From: Asterias rubens
Taxonomy: Eukaryota > Echinodermata > Asteroidea > Forcipulatida > Asteriidae
Assembly: GCF_902459465.1 (NCBI RefSeq)
Contig: NC_047082.1
Coordinates: 12,276,807 to 12,340,806, forward strand
Length of the DNA: 64,000 bases
Direction: 5' to 3'
The translations under genes were made by a program, and so were the position numbers. Below, piece by piece: positions 23,652 through 36,300 of the stretch. The notes beneath the pieces were generated by a model, which did not search any database, had not been told where the DNA came from, and worked only from the letters and a program-made list of their open reading frames with translations. Positions within the stretch are counted from its first letter, which is position 1. Each line of letters opens with the position of its first letter.

Positions 23652-23964
23652 GAGGTTTAGCTGCACGTTCAGCGTGAACATGAACGTCAGGTACGTGCGC
23701 GCTGACGTCTTACGTGAGCATGCAATAAGCCCAAAATGGCGACGTCAAATAGAAACAACACACTTTTTTTGACGTTCATGTTCACGTATTTGCTCGCGTG
23801 ACGTGCAGCTAAACCTCGATAGCAAGGTTTAGCTGCATGTATGACGTCGGTGCGCACGTTTGTACCTGACGAGAAAAATGACAAATCACGCATGCTAAAA
23901 ACGTGAGATTTAAACGACATAATTTTTGAAGTTCTCGTTCACGTGGAACGTGCAGCTAAACCTC
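23652..23964. repeat. Two adjacent ACGT-rich inverted-repeat elements
   Basis: Element 1 (23652-23817) and element 2 (23824-23964) both run from 'AGGTTTAGCTGCA(C/T)GT' to 'ACGTGCAGCTAAACCTC'. Both are packed with ACGT/GACGT/CACGT words. They start about 115 bp after the stop of the secreted-protein gene; a third partial end ('GCGAGGTTAAGCTGCACGTTA') lies at 23574. Confidence 0.7.
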
Positions 23965-24944
23965 CCTATCTGTAGTTCGTATTAATTACTAATTAAGTCT
24001 CCAGAGTGCAATGACCCGGGAGCCAATTCGTTGATATCCTAGAATTGACCATTTCTCATAAAATGTACAGGAGTTTTTCACAAAATATGTAGTCGGGCAA
24101 TCCGTCACTACATAAATGTAAAAATTGTTGGGACAAGAACACACTATTTAAATAAATTGGACTGTACTGTAGTAATTGGGCCTCTTGCTCCCTTGCGATA
24201 ACGACGTGTTTTCTGCGCCCCTAAAAAGTTAAGATAATATTAAGGTAATAATAACATCAACTTCCGGGTAACTAATGAACCCAAGTGTTTTAAGACAATA
24301 GCTGGGAATTTCAAACAATTCAATTCAAACTGATATTTATAATCACTTGGATGTACACAATTGTTTGGATATGCACCGAAAATACTGATAAGTTTTGTAA
24401 TAAAACGTTTCATGAGTTCAGAATTTGTTGTTTTATATTTTTAAATTGTGTGATATGTCCATCAAAAATAAACAAGTTCTGCGACAATCGGGCCGTGCAG
24501 CATTAATACTACTCTTATACAGACATCACTTCATACAATGAAATTAGTTATGAGGCTCTTTATTACTAAATTGGTGCTTACAGCACAACACATTACTGAA
24601 GACAATAAGAGCATCTGATGGAAACGTCAGGCTCTTTACAAGAAAAAAACATTACATGGTGTTAGCCTAGAAAAAATATATGCTTTGAGCAAACCGACAA
24701 ATAAAAATACAGCCTAATTTTTAACAATACTGCAAATAAAAGCCATACTTTTAACTAGGGAAACACAGTGAATCTGTAGGAGGACCCAGTTTGTTACTGC
24801 CTGGCAATGAACGGGGTTGGATGACCTACCACTTTAAATGGATGAGTCAAAGATGAGGCCAGCCACCAAAACAAGGCCATTATAAGTGGTTGTACATTGT
24901 ATAACAGAAACATTAACATGCGCTGTGAATGCCTTTTTAATAAT

Positions 24945-25195
24945 TTGGGAGGCTAATCATCCTTACTCGTAGCTATAAGCTGAATTGCGAAGGTTGCAGC
25001 TACAACGTGTTCGAGAAGCTGGCATGCAAGGGCGCCTTTGGCAGGAAAACGGGACAGTCTGGAAAACCCTCATGGCACAGCAGAGAACCAACGCACAACT
25101 CAACTCACATGGCCCTGGCCGGGTATCGAACCAGGGTCACCTTGGTGAGAGGCGAGGGCTTTGCACACATGCCAACCATGGAACTTAGAACAAAG
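24945..25195 (-). mobile_element. tRNA-derived SINE (family S3)
   Basis: On the minus strand the B-box-like 'GGTTCGATACCCGGCC' is followed by 'TTGGTTCTCTGCTGTGCCAT' and a 3' region shared with 29755-30092. Two open frames of 67-75 codons across it are by-products. Confidence 0.7.
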
Positions 25196-25800
25196 GCTCA
25201 TAAAAGTTATTACAGATGTGACAGACGGACATAAGGCACGCTCAATGAAGCTGATCATAATAATACAAATTATACAAACTTTGCTTTCAGCAACAATATC
25301 CCTTTAAGGTACAGTAAATTGGAGGACGTTCATGGTCAATAAATTGCAAAAATTGTTCCGTTTTGCTTTGTACCCCACTGGATATGGGTATAACAAAACA
25401 AGTTCTGTTTACAACAAAAAATACAAAAAAGCCTTGAAATACATAAAATTAAATCACTAGTTAATTGATAAATAAATATATTTTAAGAACTTTCTTTAAC
25501 ATTTCAATTCTGGTTTATTTGTTTCTTCGATTACCTAAAACATAAATAGTTTACTTCAAACTTCAAATACTTTGTATTATAAACTGTACGCACAGATCCA
25601 ACTCAAATAATAGGTGAAACACGTTTCACGTGCCATCCTTTTTTTTTTTCATACAATCTACCAAATTAGTACATGTATAGGAGTCCTATATTGATGATGC
25701 ACACACATTTATCCCATTCATATTTCCTATTTCAATGTTTTTTTCTTTTTTTATTTCGCTCATGAATTAAGTTTTCCAAAAAGTGCACGATGAGTATTAA

Positions 25801-25995
25801 AGGCAGTGGACACTATTGGTAGATACTTAAAATAATTATTAGCACAAAATTACTTCTTTCTCAAAAGCTACGTAACTTCAGAGGGAGCTGTTTCTCACAA
25901 TGTTTCATACTATTAACCTCTCCCCATTACTCGTAATCATGAAATGTTTAATGCCAATAACTATTTTGAGTAATTACCAATAGTGTCCACAGCCT
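25801..25995. repeat. TTAA-type MITE (family T1), internally deleted
   Basis: TTAA flanks at 25797-25800 and 25996-25999. Both ends are intact and about half the interior is missing. Confidence 0.8.
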
Positions 25996-26377
25996 TTAAG
26001 GATTACAAAAGAGGAAGACTACAAAGATTAAATTCAATTGACGTACCTCTAGGAACCCAGACCTACGGCCTTTGATATTTCAGAACATTTTCAATTTTTA
26101 CCCAACCAGATCTTGGCAAAATCACAGTTTTATCTGAAGAAAAAAAGATAGAAATAGTAGAAAGGAATCAGTAAAGTTATATTCTTCAAAAATTAAGTTG
26201 CAAACAAAATGCTTGTTTTATCAGTATTTCAGCAGATAAGTGTCAAAATGGGAGGTCATAATCAAACATCCTTTTTGTCCGGCAACTCAAACCTCATTGA
26301 CTACAACAGTCTAAACAAAGGATGGTAATGAGCCGTTTGTTCAGAATGTGCTGGACTGTACCATTGTTATAGAAGAG

Positions 26378-26870
26378 TTTGCGGTAACACCATGTAATAA
26401 TCTCTAAATGAGTTGGGGTGGTTCTAACTCAACGTTTCGCTCAGTATGCTCTGATCGTCTTCTGGTTCTTTTCAGAACCACCCCAACTCATTTAGAGATT
26501 ATTACATGGTGTTACCTGGAACCACCCCAACTCATTTAGAGATTATTACATGGTGTTACCTGGAACCACCCCAACTCATTTAGAGATTATTACATGGTGT
26601 TACCTGGAACCACCCAAACTCATTTAGAGATTATTACATGGTGTTACCTGGAACCACCCCAACTCATTTAGAGATTATTACATGGTGTTACCTGGAACCA
26701 CCCCAACTCATTTAGAGATTATTACATGGTGTTACCTGGAACCACCCCAACTCATTTAGAGATTATTACATGGTGTTACCTGGAACCACCCCAACTCATT
26801 TAGAGATTGTTACATGGTGTTACCTGGAACCACCCCAACTCATTTAGAGATTATTACATGGTGTTACCGC
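26378..26870. repeat. 44-bp minisatellite (about 9 units) with an inverted lead copy
   Basis: Direct units of 44 bp start at 26475 (AACCACCCCAACTCATTTAG...ATTACATGGTGTTACCTGG) and run to about 26868, nearly identical. A reverse copy sits at 26380-26425. A single dispersed copy with the same left junction ('TTCTTTTCAGAACCACCC') is at 34768-34825. The array therefore grew from the end of a dispersed repeat. Confidence 0.9.
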
Positions 26871-27306
26871 AAAATTTTCTATATCTTATCTCCACTCTTC
26901 TATATCTTATCTCCACCATGCAGTTTCAAATCCTACTTGTACCATTGTTAATTTTGATTTTTCGTTCATAGCATCTGACGAAAGCTGCAGATAATTATGT
27001 GTTACTAGTTGGTCATTATATTATCCTTTTAAGTATGTAAAAGTATGCCATTGGTATGTTAATTTACTTCTCTTTACCTATGCAAATAAGGTCTGATTTG
27101 GATGAATAGGCTAGTGGTTATCGTCCTGTGTGAACAGTAAGGTCAGTTTAAATGACCTATGCAAATAAGGTCTGCTTGGGTGGTTAGCTGCTCGTTCCCA
27201 AACCGATGAGTACCTACCCGAGTTTGATATTGGCAAACTCCAGTCTGCTTTTACATGTATTTGGTGATTCATGAAATGTGCCTGTAAAATGTCCATTGAC
27301 CAAATA

Positions 27307-30300
27307 CTAGTTCAGTTTATACTTGCCTTTTACAAGAGAATAAGTAGCACCAGATTGTGTTACCATACGTAGCTTGATAGCTCCATCTTCAAGATCTTGT
27401 TGATTCGTTAACGTTACTGACACAGTTTTAACATCAGCGACAAAATCAATCTCCGAACCCAAGTAGTTTAATCCAGTGATCTTTAAAAGGACAAACAATA
27501 AGGAAGATTTTTACATCACAAAGATCAGAGGGCATTCATGAAAAAGACCTATCCAAAACGATCTGCCCCATTCCGTATTGACCAATCACAACCCATTGTG
27601 CAACCAAATGTCTGACAAAATAAGGTCTGACATGCGTGCGTGTATGTTTGGTGCGCGCGACAGTGCAGAATGGCAATGGAGAGCTCACATGATCTTGCTC
27701 ACATGAGCGCCATGGGCCGAGCCTAATGGATTGGTCTACTAGCTTGGTCCAAACATTTTAGTTGCTAATGACATTGTTTGAGCAGGTGTGTTGACTCATC
27801 TCTATTATGGTGCAAAATAAAAGGATGGACGTCTTTTAACTCCAATAAAATGCCTTTAGTTTTTGGAACCGTTGAATTGTTTTAATCTATAAAAATATAG
27901 ATAATAATAATAATAATAATAATAACAAATTCTTATACAGCGCATTTCACAATAAACCGTATCAATGCGCTTTACATTAGTCCCCTGGTCATTGGGCTAA
28001 TAAACATCCCTTAAATCTTTCTCAGCCCTATTAGGGAGTATACAGCCCCAAGCTGCCGTGGCGCTCCGAAGGCTTTTTCATTCACAATATCAACCTCCAC
28101 CCTCGCAGGTACCCATTTATACCCCTTGGTGAAGAGAAGCAATTATAGTAATTCTTGCTCAAGGACACAAGTGTCACGACGGGGGTTCCAACCCACTCGG
28201 CCATGACACTCTACGATATATACAATAAAACTAACCTGTGAAAATTTCACTTCAAAGGGTAGTTGTAATGTTGAGATACTGATGAAAACCTGAAGCACTT
28301 TTTTCCAGCCAAGAAGAATATTTCTTAATTGGAAGACACAAGCTAAAAGACCTACCAGTCAGTAACACTTCTCAGATTCAAGTTTTTGGGGATAAAAACT
28401 TATATCTTTTCCCACAACCTTATTACTTCAAAGTGAAATGATTCTCAATTTCCTTTACTACAAAAAGCTGCTGACTTCTAATCAGTAAGTTTTTATTACC
28501 GTTGATACTGATTACCAAACGTATACCTTCCCTTTAAAGCCATTGGACCCTTTCGGTAAACAGTATTGTCCAAGGCCCACACTTCATGTTTCACAACTTC
28601 TATATCAAATAACAAACCTGTGAAAATTTGGGCTTAATCGGTCATCAGAGTTGGGAGAAAATAACGGGAAAACCCACCCTTGTATCTGCGCGTTTCGCCG
28701 TGTCATGACAAGTGTTTAAAATAAATCCGTAATTCTCGTTAACGAGAATTGATATTGTTTTACTGTTTTCTCAAAAAGTAAAGCATTTCATGGAATAATA
28801 TTTCAAGAGAAGTATTTTACCACTACCTTCTGTAAACACTAAGTTATTTAAGTTATTTGTAAATCTGTGAACTTTTTTTTTTTTTCTGTACCGAAAGGGT
28901 CCAATGGCTTTCAACCATTTGCATCAACAAGTTCTACCCTAGCAGGTACACAGTTACTCCTTGGGAATGAGCAGCGTATAAGTCAAATAAGAAGAAACTA
29001 TAACTAAAATAGGAAACTTGCGGGTATAACCGCAATCTCTTTCGAGTAAGTGTTGGTCTCAACGTTACAAACAGTATACTCAGCTTGTCTTCAAATGTTT
29101 TGCTAGAAAACACAATTTTTACTATGACCAGGACTCAAGCCCACACTCCAATGACTCGGCTTCCACATCTTCAGTCTGGTGTATTAGACCACATGGCCAC
29201 AATCAAAATTATCAGAAACACTCACGTTAAATGTATTTGTGCCATTGGGGAGATTGAAGTCAAACAGTAAGTATTCTTGATGAATCCTGAAGCCAGCATA
29301 CCCAAACAGGACTGACTGGAGGAAGCCACCCATACCGGTGATGAAGTTAATAGCCCCTTCACCTGATGGGAACTCAGTCCAAACCTGTCCGTCCATTAAA
29401 GAAAGAGGTCATATTAATACATCATTTTCTCTTCAACAACTCATACCTGTTATCTGAATTGAATTCTTTTTCCAAACATTGGATCCTTATCCTTTAATGG
29501 GATCAAGAGCAGACCAGGGACCAAATTATAGAGCTGCGCGAACAAAATTTGCTTAAGCACAAAAATAGCTCGCTTATTTTCACATGTTACTGGCCAAAAT
29601 TTCATGCCATAATTGCTTGTGACTGGTATTTAGCCGTTGTTTACAACAGCATAACAATTGAGTGGAGTCTTGGCCGATAATCTGATTTTACTCAGCAAGG
29701 ATTTTTTAGGTGAAGCAAATTTTGTGCTTAAGCAGCTCAATGAAAATTATCATAATAATAATAATAATTTTGGGGGCTAATCATCCTTAATCGCAGCTTA
29801 AAGCTAAATTGCGAAGGACGCGGCTACAACGCAATCAAGAAGCAGGCATGCAAGGGCGCCTTTGACTGCCAGCCACATCAACCCATTATGACAACAGAGC
29901 ACAGCCAAGATCAAAAGTGTTTGATTTTTCCTGAGGGAGGAAAACCGGATGTTCTGGAAAACCCTCGTGGCACAGCACAGCAGAGAACCAACACACAACT
30001 CAACTCACATATGGCCCCAGCCGGGAATCAAACCGGGGTCACCTTGGTGAGAGGCGAGTGCTTAACGCACAAGCCAATCGTGCTACCCAAAATTGGGCCC
30101 TAGTGCTGCCGACTGCCCAAACAGACTTCTCATCCATTAAGTTTCATGACCCAACAGGGTCAAGGTATAAGTATGCTCACTCACACGAGGTTTTCAATTT
30201 ATAAAAGATTTTCCATTTGCTTTTTTTTTCAAGTTTTTAGAGTCCATCTTCTTGAAACAAAGTCTAACCACTATATTAAGGTCTAACCAAGCCAACAAGT

Positions 30301-33300
30301 CAGTTATGGTTTGGTTGGAACAGCTACGGCACTATGGTTCAAAAGAACATGAAAAAATGCTTAACAGTTTCTGGATCAAGGTCGCCAAAGTGCACTCACT
30401 CCTTGAGGCATCAAAACGCAACTTCCATAAGACCACTGTACAACATACATGAACTTACATGAAATGGTTGCTGGGTATTCTTTTGACTGCGTTGAAACAT
30501 CTCATCTCTTTCTTGGAATGACCCCACATCACCGTAGCCAATGGAAAACATTGCCCAAGACATGGCAGGACCATCCGAGTCTGTTACTGGTTTATAAATC
30601 TGGAGGTCTGAGTAGCGGACATCTCTCTCCATCTTCTGATTCAGAGGGAACCCAAGGAGGATGGCATCAGCTTGCTTTATTGACGTGCCTTTCAAGAGAA
30701 AAAAAGACATTTATAGTAATAGTAAAAATAACAGTAAAAATGCATTCTATGGATGAGCATGGATCTCAGAGCACTGTACTAGTATTGGTAATTACTCAAA
30801 ATAATTGTAGGCCTCAAAACTTACTTGGTATTGAGCAATTGAAAGTATCCACTATTGTAAGAATTGGCTCACTCTGAAGTAATATAGTTTTTCAGAAAGA
30901 GGTAATTTCTCACTCAACTATTAACAAGCTTCAGGCCTGGAGCCTTTTTTAGGCATCTGCAAGCACAATTTGTGCAACAGGTGTGTTTTTTCTTGTATTC
31001 TTTATTCTCAATGTTTACATGTTACAGAAACAGAGCAAGGCTCGGACTCATCCTAGGTCCTAAGATTGATCCTTAGTTGGGAAGAGTTTGGTGAAATCAA
31101 TGGCAGAACACTCATAGTAAGGATCAAGCGTTCACCCGGTGGTCCTCGGTTGACTGGGAGCATATTGTGCCATAGCATCTTCTAAACCATTACATTGGTG
31201 TGGGTTCGAATCCCCAGCCGTGACACATGTGTTCTTAAGCAAGACCCTTAACCATTGCTACATTCTTCGGATGGGACGTAAAGCCGTTGGTCCCATGTGT
31301 TGTGTAATGTATGTATAGAACCCAGTGCACTTCTCAATAAGAGAAAGGGTTTGCCATGGCTGTGGCTGCTGTATGCACCATAGCACCTTGTAAACCCTTA
31401 TAAAAGGTGCTATAGTCTTTAAACATCCTCTACAACTCCACTTGCAGGAAAATACTTAGTGACGGATATGCGTGCAATAATAAAAATAAGAACCCACTAT
31501 ATCATTATTATAGTATTAGTTAAAGCTTCTACATTATAAACAGATCGTTGTCACTCTATGGATGAGCAGTTATTCTGCCCGGGATAGTCAGCAGCACTAC
31601 AAATATGTCCTTGATCCAAATATAAGATTAGGGTCCACTGTTTGGAAAAGAAATTACTTGGAGATAACAGGTGTGAGTTGGTAAAGACAAAAAGGATGTA
31701 TTATTTTGGCCCCTTTCTTTAATGGAGCTCTTCCGTAATAATGCAAACATATCCATTGACTTACCAATGGTATAGCCCTCAAATTCTGGATGGTATTTGT
31801 GAGCATCACTGTAAAGAATAGCGAGTTTATCTGCAATCTCGGACCATGTTGATGGAACGCTAACATTGATCAACTTCCCTGCATACTCCGGTAATCGAAG
31901 ACTGAGTTGGGCTACAGTGTTGGTGTACACTGAATTAGTGACATTGGAATGGTACTCATCTGGTGGCATTACACCTGCAATTGACACAAAAACAGTTTAT
32001 TTTTTGTCTCCATAATCTGTCTAAGAAAGAATGTTTTGAGGGCCTACAAAATATTATTGATGCCTCGGCATTATTAATTTTAACATTCTTGAGAATCTGT
32101 ATCGGGTTGTTTTTTCTTCAGAGGATGAACTGCTAGTTTGAGATGCTGGCATAGTGCACTGTTTTCTCCCCATTTAGTGGAGTGCACGAAACAACACTGG
32201 AGATCGGACTTACCATGGATGTCATACAGTCCTGTGGCACTGTTGAACACCACACGACTTTCCCAATATTTGGCCAAATCTGCTATCATCTCATAACCAC
32301 GACTGTTTCTCAAAAAGTCCACGTCCGCCGTGACACTAAGATACTGCTCGACAGCATATGCTATATCACCATTGATGTGAATCTCTTGTAAACTGTAGAT
32401 ATCTGCTGGGCAAACTTCCGAACCTGTGGTTTAAAAGTAATAAAAAGATACATACAGAGTCATTCTTTCAATTCACTTTCTAACAAATAAATGTTAGAAT
32501 CAATCATGTGTACACTTTGTGTTACAAAGACACTTAATGAGCAACAGATAAATATTCGGCAGATCTTGTATTCAACACAGGTACGTAGTCGACGAAAAGG
32601 TTCAATTTTACTTAAGTTTGTCACAACTAAGAGTGGACTAATATTTTGGGACATTAGGCCTATACGACTTGTGACTTGAATTGAGCAAAGATGACTTGGT
32701 TACAACACTGTTGAGATAACTGCTACATCATTAGTATTTCAAATTGTTAATCATAAATTGGATCTAAATAAAAGTGTACCTGAAAATGCCATCTCCCATG
32801 GAAACTGAGCTCCTTTCCATCCTCTGGACTTGGCTAGACTCTTGGCAGCATCCAGCTGATATGATCGAGACTCAAGCATTACCCTTGCAAGCAATGGATG
32901 AAACATCAATATAGGAGGATACATCCAAGTCTCTTGGTCCCAGAAGACGTGTCCAAAATAATCTAAACCCGAGCCGCCATGGGCTAGTCCCCCTGGGCTT
33001 AATCCGTAGAAATGAAAGGGGAACTCCTGATCGTAGTAGTTGAGGGAAGGGAGTGAACTGAGGATGTAGTACATACTCCCATAGACTTCTTTGGCTAGAT
33101 TCAAATCATCAACTTCAACGCGTCCATGGTTCCATTTCTCTTCCCATGCCTTTACATGGTCAGTATGCAACACTCCTGATGTAGCCAGCTGTACACCGTG
33201 GGCATACAGTTTTGAGGCTGATGTTTGATTGAGTCCAATTGCTGTGATGAAAGTCCAAAGTTTGTATTTTTCATCAGCTGGTAAAGACAAATGGTTTGGA

Positions 33301-36300
33301 ATGGCTGTCCAGTTGACGGCGATTGATACAGTACAACTTTCACTTGTTTCTGATTCGACAGTTTCGCCAATCATCATCCTGTCACGACCAAAACAATTGG
33401 GGAATTCATTCAAGTACGGTAAAAACGTTTACAGTATAAAATCATATTAAACTTAATTATTGAGTTTTATATAGTGTACGACATGTAGACGTACCAATAA
33501 GCTGCTCAAGAAACATTTTTTAAAGATTTATGTAGTATCAGTACCTTTATATATACTAACCAGCACCTTGAGTACCTTGTTGGTAGAAACGTGTGCTGCA
33601 GTGCACTCAGCTGCCCCCAGGTCCAAATTCCAGTTGAACCTAGTTAAACTGGGTTTAACTGGAACTAGTTGAAACCAGTTGATAAACTAGTTAAACACAG
33701 TTAAAACAAGTTGGTTTAATATGGAAAATGGACAGAGACCAACTGGTTTATAATTTCAACCTAGTTGAACACAGTTAAACCTAGTCCAAACCAGTTGGTT
33801 AATATGGAAAATGGACGAGTTTGATCACTATCCAGTTGAACCAGTTGACCCCAGTTAACTGTTAACTAGGTTCAACTGGAATTTTGACCTGGGCCACTAC
33901 ACCAGAAACATGGCGTGAACCCCTTCTGTTAGTGATTAGCGTTCCAAACATTAACCAAAGTTGACCGTCAAGACGGCATTAATCAGGAACCACTGTACCT
34001 ATGGTTTTACAAAGCAGAGCTTAAAGCCCAATTTATACTTCCCGCAAATGCTTATTGCGATGCGAATTTTATTGCGTCACAAAGGGAAATTGAGTGCGTA
34101 CCGGTTGTTGGGTCACCAAAATTCGCTTCGCATTCGCATTCGCAGGAAGTTTGAACCAGGCTTTATGAATCTTTGCTGCAAGGTCGATCATAACCAAATA
34201 TTAGCGGCTGCAGCTATCTTAAAGCTGGATCGTTGCATCATGTGTTGTAGTATGAGATACCCTTAGAAACAGTCAGAGGCCCAGCCGTAGCCCCCAATCT
34301 GGATAAAGCCTAAGCATCTCAAAGACACTGGACACTATTGGTAATTGTCAAAGACCAGTCTTCTCACTTGGTGTATCTCAACATGTGCATAAAATATCAA
34401 ACCTGTGAATATTTGAGCTGAGTTGGTCATAGAATTTGCAAGATAATAATGAAAGAAAAAAACACCCTTGTCACACGAAGTTGTGTGCTTTCAGACCTGT
34501 CAGATGCTTGACTTTGAGACCTCAAAATCTTATTCGGAGGTCTTGAAATCAGATTCGTGAAAAATTACTTCTTTTGTGAAAACTACATCACTTCAGAGGG
34601 AGCCGTTTCTCACAATGTTTCATACTATCAACATCTCCCTATTACTTGTTTTCAAGTAAGGTTTTATGCTAATAATTATTTTGAGTAATTACCAACATTG
34701 TCCACTGCCTTTAACAGCAATTACCCCAGCAATGAAATATCCCAAGAAGAAAGCAAGTTGAAACCAACATTCTTTTCAGAACCACCCAAACTCATTTAGA
34801 GGTTATCATTATGGTGTTACTGCAAACCTTTTATACTATAAAGCCATGAAATACTTGACTAGTATAGACGATGTGACATGACATGTCTAAAAATAGCCAC
34901 AGAGCCTGGACTTGCTGCAGGCAGGATTTGTACACAGCTCGAAAGAAGATAACATAAAATCTTATATTTTATGGAGATTGCACTTTCTAATTCTTATCAA
35001 CGTTTTATGATAAAAGGGGCACATCTCAAAACTTGTCCAGCTTTTACTTTTATAACTCTTGGTTTTTTTGTGGAAATTCTGACACAAAATGTCACCTTTC
35101 CCAAGGGACCAGTGTTGTATCTTGCCTGCCAGAATACTCTAAGAATGTACAAGGTCACACTTATCATAAACAAAGTTCACATGGTCTATAGATACTTGAG
35201 ATGAACTAACCTTGTGTTGTCATAACTAACCACCTCTCCAAACTCCACATCTCCGCTTCCATTTCTAGTGTTGTTAGTTAACATGAAAGTAATGGGTCCT
35301 GATACCTGCCCAGTTCTCTGAATGGCTATTTCATTGATAAGTATGTAAGGAAATGTCTGATGAGCATAAAGACGCTGCTCAACCAATGCTACTCCAGTAT
35401 CAATCCGGTGATAGAATGTTCCTGTGAGCCAATTAAAAAACAAAACGGGACAAATAAGGATAATTTTTTTTTCTTTTTTTTTTTTAAACTGGTTTAGTTT
35501 TTTGTTCGGCTTGTAGGCCAGCTGGTCTCTGTTTTTTTACATAATTTCCATTCACAATTCTACTTTAATTAGGAACTGTTTTAATAATCTGGGCCAATTT
35601 CATGGCTCTGCTTTTCCTAAGCAACTAGTTGGCTCAATTGCGGAAGCAGGGAATTCTTTGCTTACGTCAAGTGTAATTATATGGGTTAGCAGGGAAATTT
35701 GGCTTGTGCACGTGCGTACTCCGTATTACTAGGAAATCTAACGCTAACACAGCTAGTGCAGAAATTTGGCGCTTACAAGGTGCTGTGGTGCAATATGCAG
35801 CCATTCAAACCAGGATCTTCTGTGACGAACCCCTTCTCTTTTCGATAAGTGTACTGGATTCTTTTACATGGGAGTGTCGTGGCCGAGCGGTTAAGAGCAC
35901 CGAATTCAACTCTGGTGTTTCTGATCAGCAGAGTGTGGGTTCGAATCCCCAGCCGTGACACTTGTGTCCTTAAGCAAGACACATAACCATTGCTTCGTCC
36001 TTCGGATGGGACGTAAAGCCGTTGGTCCCATGTGTTGTGTAAACGCATGTGAAAGAACCCAGTGCACTTATCTAAACGAGAAGGGGTTCGCCGCGGTGTT
36101 CCTGGCTGGATTGGCAGCATATTGCGCCACAGCACCTTGTAAACCATTACCTGGTGCTTAAGGATTAGGTCTTATATCTAAAAATTTGCCCCACTCCTTG
36201 CAGTAATAATACCTGGTACTTTGTATCCTTTGGCAAAAGGCGCGTTATAAATATGGTTATTATTATTATTATTATTATTATTATCACACAACACATGGAA

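Noticed and set aside
24985-25234. Two overlapping 67-75-codon frames
   Set aside because: They lie across an S3 SINE present again at 29755-30092 with other frames.
26475-26868. CRISPR-like array
   Set aside because: Units are contiguous 44-bp tandem repeats with no unique spacers, in a eukaryotic context.
35875-35960. tRNA-Leu/Ser gene
   Set aside because: Same reasons: no complete cloverleaf and a shared SINE body follows; several copies occur in the window.
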